A DNA stretch of 57,309 bases from Clostridiales bacterium GWF2_38_85 (GTDB taxonomy: Bacteria > Bacillota > Clostridia > Oscillospirales > CAG-382), in NCBI GenBank assembly GCA_001797275.1, contig MGOY01000044.1, forward strand, positions 1 through 57,309, in the 5' to 3' direction. Made by a program: the position numbers and the translations under genes. Under the pieces are notes generated by a model. It was given only the letters and a program-made list of their open reading frames with translations, was not told the origin of the DNA and did no database searches. How positions within the stretch are numbered: the first letter of the stretch is position 1; the number at the start of each line of letters is the position of its first letter. Positions 17,267 through 28,212 of this stretch are shown one piece after another.

Positions 17267-18085
17267 ATGAGAAAAATTTTAACATTTAATAATTTCTTTA
17301 ATATCATATTACTTATATCTACACTGTTTTTTCTTATTAGCTTTACAATTTTTACTGGTAATTTAATCGCAACAAACAATTCAATATCGAAAATTTTATT
17401 ACCTCTATCAATAATAGTCTTCACAACTCTTCCGATAATTTTACATCGAGTCTTGAAAAAGCTGTTCAGAAAGTTTTATATGCCTTTAAAAATGCTTTTT
17501 ATTCTTGCTATGGTTTTATACATGGTTTCGTTTTTAATATTTTATTCATTTGTTTTGAATTACTCGAAAAATACAGCGGAAGTTTTTTATCATCAGAACG
17601 GCACAGATAAAAAAATCGTTATTCTTGTTTTTGGATGCAGGACACTTGGATATACTCCAAGTCAAACTTTAGAAAAAAGATTACTGAAGGCTTATGAATT
17701 GCTTGAACTATATCCTGATTCAGTCTGTATTGTTTCAGGTGCACAAGGTGCAGACGAAACTATCGCCGAAGCTGAAGCAATGCAAGTTTACCTTGAAGAA
17801 AAAGGTATTACTCCAAACAGGATTATAATAGAAGATAACGCAACTTCAACAATTGAAAATATTAGGTTTTCACTTGATTTAATAAACCAAAATCACCTTG
17901 AAGATTATAAGCTTATTGGTGTTTCCACTGAATTTCATGTACCGAGAATAGAAATGTATTGTACACACTACAATATCAATATAACAGTTATTCCTTCATT
18001 TACTGAAGGTCAACTTCATTTTTTTGGTAATGTTGTCAGAGAATATATGGCTTACTTTAAAACTCTTATATTTGACTTGAATTAA
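17267..18085 (+). CDS. YdcF/SanA-family (DUF218) membrane protein
   Basis: This 272-residue protein has three N-terminal hydrophobic segments (about 8-32, 38-58 and 70-95) and a DUF218 domain: KKIVILVFGCRTLGYTPS, LEKRLLKAYELLELYPD, VSGAQGADETIAEAEAM, DNATSTIENIRFS and VSTEFHVPRIEM. The usual first-strand motif GxG is here FGC. The ElyC/SanA/YdcF group is linked to envelope carbohydrate metabolism and vancomycin sensitivity in enterobacteria. The biochemical activity is uncertain. It is 67 bases after the STM3941-like gene, probably in the same envelope cluster. Confidence 0.85.
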   Translation: MRKILTFNNFFNIILLISTLFFLISFTIFTGNLIATNNSISKILLPLSIIVFTTLPIILHRVLKKLFRKFYMPLKMLFILAMVLYMVSFLIFYSFVLNYSKNTAEVFYHQNGTDKKIVILVFGCRTLGYTPSQTLEKRLLKAYELLELYPDSVCIVSGAQGADETIAEAEAMQVYLEEKGITPNRIIIEDNATSTIENIRFSLDLINQNHLEDYKLIGVSTEFHVPRIEMYCTHYNINITVIPSFTEGQLHFFGNVVREYMAYFKTLIFDLN

Positions 18086-18171
18086 TGATAGAAAATTGGG
18101 GTATAATTAAAGTGATATTTAAAGCTTTGAGTAATAACTGATACAAAACTTTAAAACTATTGAAAGGATTA

Positions 18172-18195
18172 GTTTGAAAAACAATTTTTTCAAAC
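18172..18195 (+). other. A+T-rich hairpin between ydcF-like gene and lipoprotein
   Basis: GTTTGAAAAA (18172-18181) pairs with TTTTTCAAAC (18186-18195). A related inverted repeat lies inside the element at 49658-49750. It may be a weak terminator or part of the lipoprotein mRNA leader; the remaining ~200 bases between the genes hold nothing else I can support. Confidence 0.4.
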
Positions 18196-18294
18196 AGGAT
18201 GTTTTATGCTTTTCAGTCCAAATAACGACCAATATTCAGCATAGCTGAACCGCTTAAAATATTCAACTCCAATAAGAAAGGAATTATATTAATT

Positions 18295-19089
18295 ATGAAT
18301 TTGAAAAGGGTTCTTCTGTTTATTTTATCTTTGACATTACTGACATTAATTATTACTGCTTGTGATGGTGATCGTAATAATACATCATCTGGTACAGATT
18401 TATCACATGTAACTTCATCGGAAATTGATATATCTGACGAATCACACGACAATACAATCTCTGATGTATCTGATATATCAAATGTCAGTTCTGATATTTC
18501 CGATAATGTGTCAAACACTATAAGCGATACATTATCCGATGTCAGTGATGTTACTTCGGGAGACCAGACCAGTGGAGCATTATCTGCTCCATACATAAAG
18601 ATAATAGACAGCAGTAAATTTATGTTAAAAGTTAATATGCCTCTCAAGATTGGCGACAGTATCTCATACGATGAAACGATTTATTATTACAAGAGCGGGA
18701 ATTACGTAATAGTCCGTAAAGAATACGGTAATACAACACGAACCGTTGTTATGGGTGATGTTTTTTATACCTTTATGCCCGAGTTGGAAACCACAATAAA
18801 ATCAAGCATATCTGATCTTGTTGCACCGAATATACCAAAGCTAAAAAATCTTGTACATATAAGCGATGGTGTTGACACGGTAAACGGCATTTTATATGAT
18901 CTCGAAGAATTCAGAGATACGGATGGAAATACAGTAACTTTTATGTATAAAGGAACAATCCTGAAGAGAATGCGTTGTTATGTACCATCGATGGATAGTT
19001 ATGAAGAGTTTGATGTTACTATCCAAAGTACATATGATGAAAATGTTTTCGAATTGCCAAGCAACTACGAGCTTGTTGATATGACATAA
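18295..19089 (+). CDS. Lipoprotein with Ser/Asp-rich linker
   Basis: This 264-residue protein has a signal peptide ending in the lipobox LIITAC (Cys about residue 22). A long linker of Ser, Asp, Ile, Val and Thr follows (SDVSDISNVSSDISD and similar), then a C-terminal domain from about 97 with YIKIIDSSKFMLKVNMPLKI and alternating beta-type strands (VIVRKEYGNTTRTVVMGDVF, FMYKGTILKRMRCYV, FELPSNYELVDMT). The domain resembles LolA/outer-lipoprotein-like beta sheets of Firmicutes lipoproteins in general pattern only. I assign no function. The linker type is shared with the lipoproteins at 2756 and 45837. An intrinsic terminator follows at once. Confidence 0.7.
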   Translation: MNLKRVLLFILSLTLLTLIITACDGDRNNTSSGTDLSHVTSSEIDISDESHDNTISDVSDISNVSSDISDNVSNTISDTLSDVSDVTSGDQTSGALSAPYIKIIDSSKFMLKVNMPLKIGDSISYDETIYYYKSGNYVIVRKEYGNTTRTVVMGDVFYTFMPELETTIKSSISDLVAPNIPKLKNLVHISDGVDTVNGILYDLEEFRDTDGNTVTFMYKGTILKRMRCYVPSMDSYEEFDVTIQSTYDENVFELPSNYELVDMT

Positions 19090-19903
19090 AAACCCCGCTT
19101 ATGATTTTATAACTCATAAGCGGAATATTTTTATTAGATGTTTTAGTAGTCTTGTGTCTTTCATAAGATACTTTTTTTATGTTTTTAAGATAACGCTTTA
19201 GAGTAATTGCGAATAGAATAAATGCAACCCTGGAAACTAAAGCATTGATTCCTTCTATTGTAACTATTATCATTATTCCTGCGAGAGAAGAAATAACACC
19301 TGAAATATACAACATCCTAATAACATATGATGATATAAATGTGTTTTCAAGATTAGTTTCTACTATTGTTTTTAAAGAGTTTATTGTCTTAGTCAGCTTA
19401 AAATAGAATAAAACTATTAATGTTAATATAATAATTACACATATAATTATAAACCCTAAGATTAATTTAGGTAATAAAATATCATATTCTCTCACATGTA
19501 TCATATACCAAAGTTCTTATTTATCCCCTGAGTTAACATGATCGAATAAAAAATCGTATAAATTTATGCTAAAAATGATAAAGTAAATAAAAATGATTAT
19601 AGAAGCAACTAAAACAATCCCTATATTAATTATTGTTATTATTTGGTAATTAATTAAGCTGTATTTATTAAATTTTTCTGTATTATTTTTCTTACATTCT
19701 ATATAAAAAATAAAGAACAGAACAACTGTAATTGAATCAATAATTGCTTTTATTAATGTAAGTCCAAATATGAAAGACAAAATTAAATTCATAATTACAC
19801 TGCCTAAAAGCAGAATAATTCCTGTTAGAAATGCCATAGATGAAAAAGATGTTTTTAATACTTTCAAAGCTGGGCTAATTTCTGTGTCGCTTTTATAAAT
19901 CAT
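19019..19903 (-). pseudogene. Split paralogue of the zinc-ribbon membrane protein at 19919
   Basis: Two same-frame pieces together match the intact neighbour (19919-20812). The first piece (19517-19903, 128 residues) corresponds to its first helices, with VLKTSFSSMAFLTGIILLLGS and FIFYIECKKNN against FMFYSECKKSD. The second (to about 19133, nominal stop 19019) corresponds to the C-terminal half, with LTKTINSLKTIVETNLEN against LKTVNAIKGVIETGVEN. They are separated only by TAA at 19517-19519 in the same frame, and the zinc ribbon at the N-terminus is missing. The C-terminal end has drifted into the convergent terminator and lipoprotein gene. It is best read as a decaying tandem duplicate, although two short membrane proteins could still be made. 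Confidence 0.65.
19095..19132 (+). terminator. Terminator of the lipoprotein gene
   Basis: CCGCTTATGA (19095-19104) pairs perfectly with TCATAAGCGG (19114-19123) and is followed by AATATTTTTATT. It lies across the end of the convergent broken gene. Confidence 0.9.
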
Positions 19904-19918
19904 TCTTTTTCTCTGTCG

Positions 19919-20812
19919 TTAATAATTGTAATTATTATTGTTAGAATTACTAAATGAAAGCATTTTCATATTATCTCCATATTTTCTCAGGGTATTTGCA
20001 ATTATTATCATGGCGATTCCAGCAGACAAAGACGAAATACCTGCGAATGATAATAACGATGTTACACCACTGATAATTGATAACACACCGAATATATATA
20101 ACATAACTATTACGAATGTCGATACAAACGGATTCTCAACACCGGTTTCTATAACTCCTTTTATAGCATTTACTGTTTTTAATATTTTCGAGTAATATAA
20201 AATTGTTATTGCCAAAACTATTATCAATACAACTGCGAGGATTGCTATAAAGATTGAAATAAACTGGTCACTTGTTATAAAACTCATGAAATCAAAATCC
20301 GGATACATTTCTTTCATCTGTTGCATTCTTGATGCAAATGCTTCAGAATTGAACACATCAGTTAAATTCTCATTTATAAAATCTATTATGTAATCTTTTA
20401 TAAGGTTAAATAAAAATATACTTAATAAAGCCAAAACTGAAAAAATTGCAGCAAGTACGATATTGATTTTAAGAATAATATTATATATTTTAATACTTTT
20501 AATATCAAATCTTTCGATGTCCGACTTCTTGCACTCAGAATAAAACATAAAAAATGCTATTATTGTAACGACATCAAGAATTATAGATACGAAATTGTAT
20601 CCGTTTCCTATTGTTAGTAAGCTGAAAAATATACTGACTGCCAAGAGTATTATTCCGACAAAAAATGTCTGCGAGGAAAAAGTTGATTTAGCTGTTCCTA
20701 AAACCATATTTGGTTGTTGTGTTTGCTGCTGGTCAAAACTTGATTGTATTGTAGCCTTACAATCACAAACCGTTCCGTCTGGGATTTCTTTTCCGCATTT
20801 TGGACAAATCAT
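19919..20812 (-). CDS. Zinc-ribbon membrane protein of unknown function
   Basis: This 297-residue protein begins with a zinc ribbon (MICPKCGKEIPDGTVCDC, two CxxC-type pairs), then a Gln-rich linker and about six hydrophobic segments (about 50-70, 75-95, 108-135, 186-210, 232-255 and 258-280). The C-terminus is Asn-rich. Proteins of this layout are common in Clostridia and have no assigned role. AAGGAGAATA precedes the ATG. A degenerate second copy lies directly downstream, so the pair arose by tandem duplication. Confidence 0.7.
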   Translation of the reverse strand: MICPKCGKEIPDGTVCDCKATIQSSFDQQQTQQPNMVLGTAKSTFSSQTFFVGIILLAVSIFFSLLTIGNGYNFVSIILDVVTIIAFFMFYSECKKSDIERFDIKSIKIYNIILKINIVLAAIFSVLALLSIFLFNLIKDYIIDFINENLTDVFNSEAFASRMQQMKEMYPDFDFMSFITSDQFISIFIAILAVVLIIVLAITILYYSKILKTVNAIKGVIETGVENPFVSTFVIVMLYIFGVLSIISGVTSLLSFAGISSLSAGIAMIIIANTLRKYGDNMKMLSFSNSNNNNYNY

Positions 20813-20937
20813 ATTATTCTCCTTCTTATTCTAATAAATTTTTATAAGTATATCAATTAAAACATATTATGTCAATATATTTATTATATTTTCATAATAC
20901 TTTTTTAAAATATACTTTTTTAAAATTTGCATAAATG

Positions 20938-20959
20938 ACTGCCGCATTTCTGCGGTAGT
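20938..20959 (-). terminator. Hairpin after eno
   Basis: ACTGCCGCA and TGCGGTAGT pair (one G-T) around TTTC, 19 bases beyond the enolase stop on the minus strand. The following minus-strand sequence CATTTATGCAAATTTT is only moderately T-rich. Confidence 0.6.
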
Positions 20960-20977
20960 TATTTATTATATGCATAT

Positions 20978-22285
<1,308 letters not shown>

Positions 22286-22324
22286 TCACTAACATATTAT
22301 ATTTTTGACTCATGTTATAATAGC

Positions 22325-24028
22325 TTATTCAAGCATAACTGTATTTTCGAAGTTTTCTATCCAGTCAGTTACTGTTTTAATCATCTTGCCACCAAAAACA
22401 TCACCAAATGGAACAACAAGTCCTGCGGTATCAACCAACTCCGTAAAGGTCTTCGTACCGCCTTTTGTTACAAAACGCATATATCTTTCCCATGCTTCGT
22501 TTCTTGCTGTCTGCATCATTGCCCAATATTGCAGTGCAACTGTTTGAGCAAGACAATAATCGATATAATAGAACGGACGTTGATAAATGTGCATTTGACG
22601 CTGCCAGCCCTTGCCGTCACCGTAAAAAGCTATTTCACCAAGCTTCATCCAAGGCATATATATACCTAATAGTTTAGTCCATTCCTCATGTCTTTGTGCG
22701 GGAGTTAAATCGGGGTTTTCAAATACAATATGCTGGAAGTGGTCAACCATCGTTCCGTATGGAATAAATGTAAGCGCTCCACCGATATGATTATATTTGA
22801 ATTTGTTTGTATCTTTACCGAAATAACCTTCGGCCCACGACCATGCAAAAAATTCCATAGTCATTGAATGTACTTCGCAGCTCTCAAGTGTCGGTTGACG
22901 ATATGCAGACGGATATATATCCTTTGCTGTGTAAAAAGCAAATGCATGACCTGCTTCGTGTGTCATAACCTCGACATCATGCGCTGTGCCGTTGAAGTTT
23001 GCAAAAATAAAAGGAGACTTGAATGCAGGCAGAAAAGTACAGAAGTCACCGCCTGCTTTGCCTTTTTTGCTGAGTACATCAAAGAGTTCATCATCGAACA
23101 TATGATTAATAAATTCGGTTGTCTCACCGGATAATTCATGGTAGAACTTTTTTGAATGATTCAGTATATCATCAGGTGAACCCTGCGGTTTCGGATTTCC
23201 TAAACGGAAGTTCAGCGCTGCATCAGCAAAATTCATAGGATATTCAACACCAAGTCTCTTTGCCTGTGACTGATACAGCTTTGCAGCAACAGGAACCAGA
23301 TGCTCACGTACCGACTTTCTGAATAATTCTACATCGTCTTTATTATAACAATCTCTTGAAAGCCTATAATAACCAAGCTCGATGTAATTTTTGTATCCTA
23401 ACTTCTTCGCAATTTTATCACGGAGATGTACCAGTTCATCGTATATTTTATCTAATTTTTCACCGTTTTCGATATAGAAGCTACCCTCCGCTTCCCATGC
23501 GGCTCTTCTGACAGTGTCATCGGGACTCTGTTTATACGGAGTCATTTGTGACAGAGTTCTCAACTCGCCATTAAACATAATTTGTGCCGAAGCAAGTAGT
23601 TTACCATATTCGGTTATTAGCTTGTTCTCTTCTTGAAGCTCTTCTATTATTTCCGGTGAAAATGTTTTTAACGCAATTTCGATTCTTTTAAATATCAAAC
23701 TGCCGTATTTTTTTTCGAATTCAGGTTTGAATTTTGAATTGTATAATGCATAAATAAATGACTGGTTAACTTCTTCAATAATAGGTGTTTTCTCATCGAT
23801 ATACTGTGCTTCATCATCATAGAACTTATCAGTAGTATCAATATTATGTCTTATCATTGCAATTGTAAACATCGTTTCAATATTTACAGACAGAGCTTCG
23901 GATTCGTCGAATATTGCATCTGCATCATAAAAAGATTCAGCTGCAATCAATCTGCCGGTCAATGCTTTTAACTTCTCAATAAACTCTTCTAAGTTCGGTC
24001 TTAGGTACTTAATTTCTGAAAATTTCAT
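22325..24028 (-). CDS. M3-family oligoendopeptidase F-like
   Basis: This 567-residue M3 metallopeptidase carries VEVMTHEAGHAFAFYTAKD with the zinc motif HExxH, and the third ligand Glu lies in LESCEVHSMTMEFFAW, about 25 residues later. Other M3/PepF features are the N-terminal helical domain and AQTVALQYWAMMQTARNEAWERYM near the end. It hydrolyses short peptides in the cytoplasm. Length fits the M3B oligoendopeptidase group. AGGAGGAATTT precedes the ATG. It lies divergent to the MBL hydrolase gene, 62 bases away. Confidence 0.92.
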   Translation of the reverse strand: MKFSEIKYLRPNLEEFIEKLKALTGRLIAAESFYDADAIFDESEALSVNIETMFTIAMIRHNIDTTDKFYDDEAQYIDEKTPIIEEVNQSFIYALYNSKFKPEFEKKYGSLIFKRIEIALKTFSPEIIEELQEENKLITEYGKLLASAQIMFNGELRTLSQMTPYKQSPDDTVRRAAWEAEGSFYIENGEKLDKIYDELVHLRDKIAKKLGYKNYIELGYYRLSRDCYNKDDVELFRKSVREHLVPVAAKLYQSQAKRLGVEYPMNFADAALNFRLGNPKPQGSPDDILNHSKKFYHELSGETTEFINHMFDDELFDVLSKKGKAGGDFCTFLPAFKSPFIFANFNGTAHDVEVMTHEAGHAFAFYTAKDIYPSAYRQPTLESCEVHSMTMEFFAWSWAEGYFGKDTNKFKYNHIGGALTFIPYGTMVDHFQHIVFENPDLTPAQRHEEWTKLLGIYMPWMKLGEIAFYGDGKGWQRQMHIYQRPFYYIDYCLAQTVALQYWAMMQTARNEAWERYMRFVTKGGTKTFTELVDTAGLVVPFGDVFGGKMIKTVTDWIENFENTVMLE

Positions 24029-24090
24029 AAAATTCCTCCATATAATGTTTTATATTACTGTAATATTCAAAAATGAAAGGTAAAAAAAAT

Positions 24091-24924
24091 ATGAAACTAA
24101 AATATCTTGGAACAGCTGCTGCCGAGGGATGGCCTGCGGTGTTTTGCAACTGTGATTACTGCAATAAAGCAAGAGAAAGAGGTGGTAAGAGTATAAGAAC
24201 CCGCTCCCAGGCGATGGTTAATGATGATATGCTTATCGACTTCCCTGCTGATACATATCATCATGCACTTGTTAACAACCTGAATTTATCTAAGATAAAA
24301 CATACATTGATTACACATACACATTCGGATCATTTCATCCCTGTTGATCTTGCATTCAGAGGTATTTGTTTTGCACATAATTTAATCAGCGAAAAAATCA
24401 CCTTTATCGGTAATGAAGCAATGAACAGCCTTTTAAAAGAACAATATTTAAAAAGTATGTATAAGGAAGTCGCTGATAAAATTGAAAGTGTATATCTTCC
24501 CTTATTCAAACCGACACAGTTTGGAGATTACACAATAACGGCTCTCCATGCGAACCATAAGACTGATGAAATTGCATATGTATATGTAATTCAAAAAGAC
24601 AATAAAACAATGCTATATCTTCATGATACCGGATTTTTAGCTCCTGAAAATCATGAATACTTGAAGAATAGCGGAATAATTATTGATTTGATAAGCTACG
24701 ACTGCACTTTTGTTCTCGGCAGAGACGGAAATGGTCACTTAGGTTTGCCTGACTGTATCGAACTCAGAGAGCAGCTTTTTGTTGACGGTATTGTCAGCAA
24801 AAAAACCGTACATGTCATCAATCACTTCTCACATAATGGTGGTACACTTCACGAAGAGCTTGAAGCAGAGGCTGCAAAGTCCGGATTTCTGACATCATAT
24901 GATTGTATGGAGATAGAAATATAA
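24091..24924 (+). CDS. MBL-fold metallo-hydrolase (PhnP-like)
   Basis: The ATG at 24091 has GAAAGG at 24075-24080 and gives 277 residues; the ATG at 24073 overlaps that site. The N-terminus MKLKYLGTAAAEGWPAVFCN and the Cys-rich CNCDYCNKARERGGKSIRTR are typical of PhnP-like proteins, with the metal motif THTHSDHFIPVD. Later ligands are LHANHKTDEIAY and YLHDTGF, ending with HVINHFSHNGG. PhnP-like enzymes are phosphodiesterases for cyclic ribose phosphates. No phn genes are nearby, so the substrate is open. Confidence 0.85.
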   Translation: MKLKYLGTAAAEGWPAVFCNCDYCNKARERGGKSIRTRSQAMVNDDMLIDFPADTYHHALVNNLNLSKIKHTLITHTHSDHFIPVDLAFRGICFAHNLISEKITFIGNEAMNSLLKEQYLKSMYKEVADKIESVYLPLFKPTQFGDYTITALHANHKTDEIAYVYVIQKDNKTMLYLHDTGFLAPENHEYLKNSGIIIDLISYDCTFVLGRDGNGHLGLPDCIELREQLFVDGIVSKKTVHVINHFSHNGGTLHEELEAEAAKSGFLTSYDCMEIEI

Positions 24925-24950
24925 CATTACATAATAAAAGTTTTGATTTT

Positions 24951-24994
24951 AAAGCGGAGTGAGTGCCAAAAGCACTCGCTCCGCTTTATTTTTT
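24951..24994 (+). terminator. Strong terminator between convergent MBL and solute-binding genes
   Basis: AAAGCGGAGTGAGTGC pairs with GCACTCGCTCCGCTTT (16 bases, one G-T) around a five-base loop, followed by ATTTTTT. It serves the plus-strand gene and, by symmetry, probably the minus-strand one. Confidence 0.95.
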
Positions 24995-24999
24995 AAGTT

Positions 25000-26511
25000 T
25001 TACGGAATTTCGTTGAATATTTCAACTGTCGAATCCATAGCTGCCTTGATCGTTGCTTCTATAGACTGATATTCGGAAGTGAATTGGCCGAGAAGCTTAT
25101 TGTCAACGAGTTTATGAAGCATAGCACCCATACCGCCCCAATTGTAGATATGTCCCATATCGCATCCAATAGTATCGAAGATAACATCAAGCATTGCTTG
25201 GCTTTCTTCGTCACGAGTCTTCTGCTTTTTGAGAGCAAGCTCATAATATGCGGGAGTAAGTATGTTTTTACTTGCTGCGCCGAGTGCTTCCATAACTACA
25301 GAAGCCATTTCAGCATCATCAGTTGAAAGAAATTTCGGAATAGCAACAGCATTTCCGCTCCATGGATTTATCATATGCTGATAATTTTCCTGGTTTTCAT
25401 CATATAACGGAATCGGAAGAATGCCAAAGTCTGTATCTGCAGCCATATTTCTAAGCTTTTCAACAGATCCAAGTCCTTCGCAGAATATCAAACAACGCTC
25501 ATCTATAAATGCTTGACGTGTTAAATCAACCGGAGTGTTGGAAACAGTAAAATAATTGTTTGCATTTACAAAATAATCAGAATTAGTCATAAGCTCAAGA
25601 ATTTTTTCAACAACATTAACACTGTGTGCATTATACATTGTTATTTGAGGCATACCTTCTGCATCTTTTGATGCAAGTCTTTCACCTGAGCCATAGAACA
25701 TTGCCCACATAAGATCGTTCTGTCCGGCAACACCAAATTTGTCAGTATAATCGATAATGTTATTATTGTCAAGGTCTACTCTTGTTTTTGTTGACCATTG
25801 TATCAACTTATCAAATGTCCAGGTTTTATTATTTACAAGCTCGTATGGATCTTCGAGACCAAATTCTTGGAACATATTCTTGTTAAAGAAGCAAACTGTT
25901 AACGAATTTCTTGTCTGGAAGCCGATATCTCCTGTTGCAAAGAACAATCTTCCATCAATCTCGATATCGTCAACAAAGTATTGGTCCCACCACTCAGCTT
26001 CAAGACCATGTAAATATTCAAAGTCCATTAAGTCATATAATGTATTTTGTTTTGCAAGCACTGCGCAGTTGTACAGTGAGGGAACTACAAGATAATAATC
26101 ATCCGAACCCATTTGCATCGATTGAAGGACACGGTCGTTCAATGCACCACCGCTGAATCTTTCGGTTGCTTCAATACATTCTTCAACAATTTCGATGTTA
26201 AGAAGCTCTTCTACCGCTGCATTTCTCTCAGCAACAGCAACATTGATAACATTTTCTTCGAGTTCATCACCATAACCGAACTCTGAATACTCCATTTTTG
26301 AAAGGCTAAAAGCAGTTGTCAGGATTTTAAACTGTATACCGTCATAATCTACATCCGGGATTTCTGCAGTATATCCACTATCTTCGCTTTCTGTACCGGA
26401 AACTGCACTTTGGTCTGTTGAATTATTACTTGTTTCATTATCATTCTTACAGGCCACAAGTATTGTTCCGAGTAACATTATTACAAGCAACATTGAAATG
26501 ATTTTTTTCAT
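25000..26511 (-). CDS. Extracellular solute-binding lipoprotein (copy A)
   Basis: This 503-residue protein has signal peptide MKKIISMLLVIMLLGTILVAC with lipobox LVAC, then a Ser/Thr/Asp linker and a family-1-type solute-binding fold. Typical pieces are VDYDGIQFKILTTAF, NKNMFQEFGLEDPYELVNNKTWTF (split), DKFGVAGQNDLMWAMFYGSGE and INPWSGNAVAIPKF. It is clearly paralogous to the gene upstream (26618-28156), with matching blocks over the full length. Such proteins usually feed sugars to ABC importers, but no permease or ATPase gene lies in this window. It may share an importer encoded elsewhere or act as a surface sensor. The ligand is unknown. Confidence 0.88.
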   Translation of the reverse strand: MKKIISMLLVIMLLGTILVACKNDNETSNNSTDQSAVSGTESEDSGYTAEIPDVDYDGIQFKILTTAFSLSKMEYSEFGYGDELEENVINVAVAERNAAVEELLNIEIVEECIEATERFSGGALNDRVLQSMQMGSDDYYLVVPSLYNCAVLAKQNTLYDLMDFEYLHGLEAEWWDQYFVDDIEIDGRLFFATGDIGFQTRNSLTVCFFNKNMFQEFGLEDPYELVNNKTWTFDKLIQWSTKTRVDLDNNNIIDYTDKFGVAGQNDLMWAMFYGSGERLASKDAEGMPQITMYNAHSVNVVEKILELMTNSDYFVNANNYFTVSNTPVDLTRQAFIDERCLIFCEGLGSVEKLRNMAADTDFGILPIPLYDENQENYQHMINPWSGNAVAIPKFLSTDDAEMASVVMEALGAASKNILTPAYYELALKKQKTRDEESQAMLDVIFDTIGCDMGHIYNWGGMGAMLHKLVDNKLLGQFTSEYQSIEATIKAAMDSTVEIFNEIP

Positions 26512-26617
26512 ACTTTCATTTTCTCCTTTTCTCCGACTTTTATATCACATAACTTCCGCCGTAAAGCTATGAGTTTTATAAAACTAAATAAATAATTATT
26601 CATTTAGTTATATACAA

Positions 26618-28156
26618 TTATGGAATCTGTTCAAATGCATCAACTGTTTGCTCAACAGCTGCTTGTACTGAAGTTTCCATGCTCTGCCACAACGTTGTAA
26701 ATTTACCTTCATCCGAACCAATCATTGCATGAAGAAGTGAGAAGCCCATATTGCCCCAGTTATATATATGACCGACATCGACGCTTATTGTTGAGAATAT
26801 GAGGTCAAGCATTTCCTGACTGTCATTATCTCTCGTCTTTTGCTTCTTCAGTGCAACATCATAATATGCAGGAGTAACTATATTCTTGCCTGCTGCTCCT
26901 AAAGCTTCCATTACAATCGAAGCTATTTCTGCTTTTTCTGCTCCGATGTATTGAGGAATTGCAAAGGCATTACCGCCCCATGGATTTACAAGATGATAAT
27001 AACCGCCCTGGTTCTCGTCATACATTGGTACAGGAAGTATTCCGAAATCAATAGAAGCTTCCATATTTCTAAGGTCTTCAACTATATTTAAAGATTCAAA
27101 ATATAAAAGGCAGCGATTTGTCATAAATGCGTTGGTGATAAGCTCAGAAGGTGATACTGTGTAACCTGGTTCGTTCCAATAATCGTTGGCACAAACAAAA
27201 TAATTTTTATCATTCATAAGCTCAAGAATTTTTGACATTACCTTAACACTGCGTGTATTGTATACATCAACTATAGGCATTCCATTTACGTCTTTTTCGG
27301 CAAGTGTTTCTCCGCAACCATAGAACATTGCCCACATCATGTCATTCTGACCACCGACTCCAAATTTATCTTTATAATTGATAACCTGATCATTATCAAG
27401 ATCACTCTTAACTAATTTTGACCAACTGATTACTTGATCAAGTGTCCATTTGTTTTGTTTTACAAGTTCATATGGATCCGGAAGATCGTATTCCTCAAAC
27501 ATATTTTTGTTGAAATAACATACAGTAAGAGAATTTTTTGCAAAAAAACCAATGTCACCAATTGCAAAAAATGCTTTGTCGGCTATGGAGGTCTCCTTAA
27601 TGAAATTCTGGTCCCACCATTCTGCAGAAAGGTCATGAAGATATTCAAAATCATACAAGTTATAAAACAATCCTTCTGAAGCAAGGATTGCTACCTGATA
27701 TAGCTGAGGTGCTATGATGTAATAATCATCCTGACCGGAAGCAGCTGCTTGCCGCACCTCATTCATCATTTGACCGGTCGCCATACCTGAGTCGTCAATA
27801 ATGCCGACTTCGGTGATTTTGATATTAAGTAGTTCTTCTACAGCAGCATTACGGTTTGCTACAGCAGTATTGATTGCATTTGCTTCGAGCTCCTCACCGA
27901 AACCGAATTCCGTGTAACCCTTAAGACCGAAATTCGTTAGCCTGGTAAGAATCTTGATTTCCAATCCTTCATAATCTTTTTCGGGGATATCGGCAACATA
28001 GGTTTTTTCGCTTGTTTCGCTGCTGGTATCATCAGATGCATCTTCTGATATTGTGTTTTCAGCAACACTGCTTGAATTGTTTCCATTTTGACTACAAGCG
28101 GAAAAAACAGTCGTTAGAATAAGCAAAACCATAATAAATGACAATGTTTTCTTCAT
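26618..28156 (-). CDS. Extracellular solute-binding lipoprotein (copy B)
   Basis: This 512-residue protein has signal peptide and lipobox VFSAC, a Ser/Glu/Asp-rich linker and the same solute-binding layout as copy A: KDYEGLEIKILTRL, FGFGEELEANAINTAVANRN, NKNMFEEYDLPDPYELV, DKFGVGGQNDMMWAMFYGCGE and VNPWGGNAFAIPQY. Both copies end with a similar segment (VGHIYNWGNMG, then TVDAFEQIP). GGAGGGATTC precedes the ATG. The 106-base gap to copy A contains an A+T-rich palindrome (26582-26609). Tandem duplication with divergence suggests two related ligands. Confidence 0.88.
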   Translation of the reverse strand: MKKTLSFIMVLLILTTVFSACSQNGNNSSSVAENTISEDASDDTSSETSEKTYVADIPEKDYEGLEIKILTRLTNFGLKGYTEFGFGEELEANAINTAVANRNAAVEELLNIKITEVGIIDDSGMATGQMMNEVRQAAASGQDDYYIIAPQLYQVAILASEGLFYNLYDFEYLHDLSAEWWDQNFIKETSIADKAFFAIGDIGFFAKNSLTVCYFNKNMFEEYDLPDPYELVKQNKWTLDQVISWSKLVKSDLDNDQVINYKDKFGVGGQNDMMWAMFYGCGETLAEKDVNGMPIVDVYNTRSVKVMSKILELMNDKNYFVCANDYWNEPGYTVSPSELITNAFMTNRCLLYFESLNIVEDLRNMEASIDFGILPVPMYDENQGGYYHLVNPWGGNAFAIPQYIGAEKAEIASIVMEALGAAGKNIVTPAYYDVALKKQKTRDNDSQEMLDLIFSTISVDVGHIYNWGNMGFSLLHAMIGSDEGKFTTLWQSMETSVQAAVEQTVDAFEQIP

Positions 28157-28212
28157 ATGAATCCCTCCAAGTTTTATTTTTCTTATAAATATTTCTTTAT
28201 TGGATTATATAT

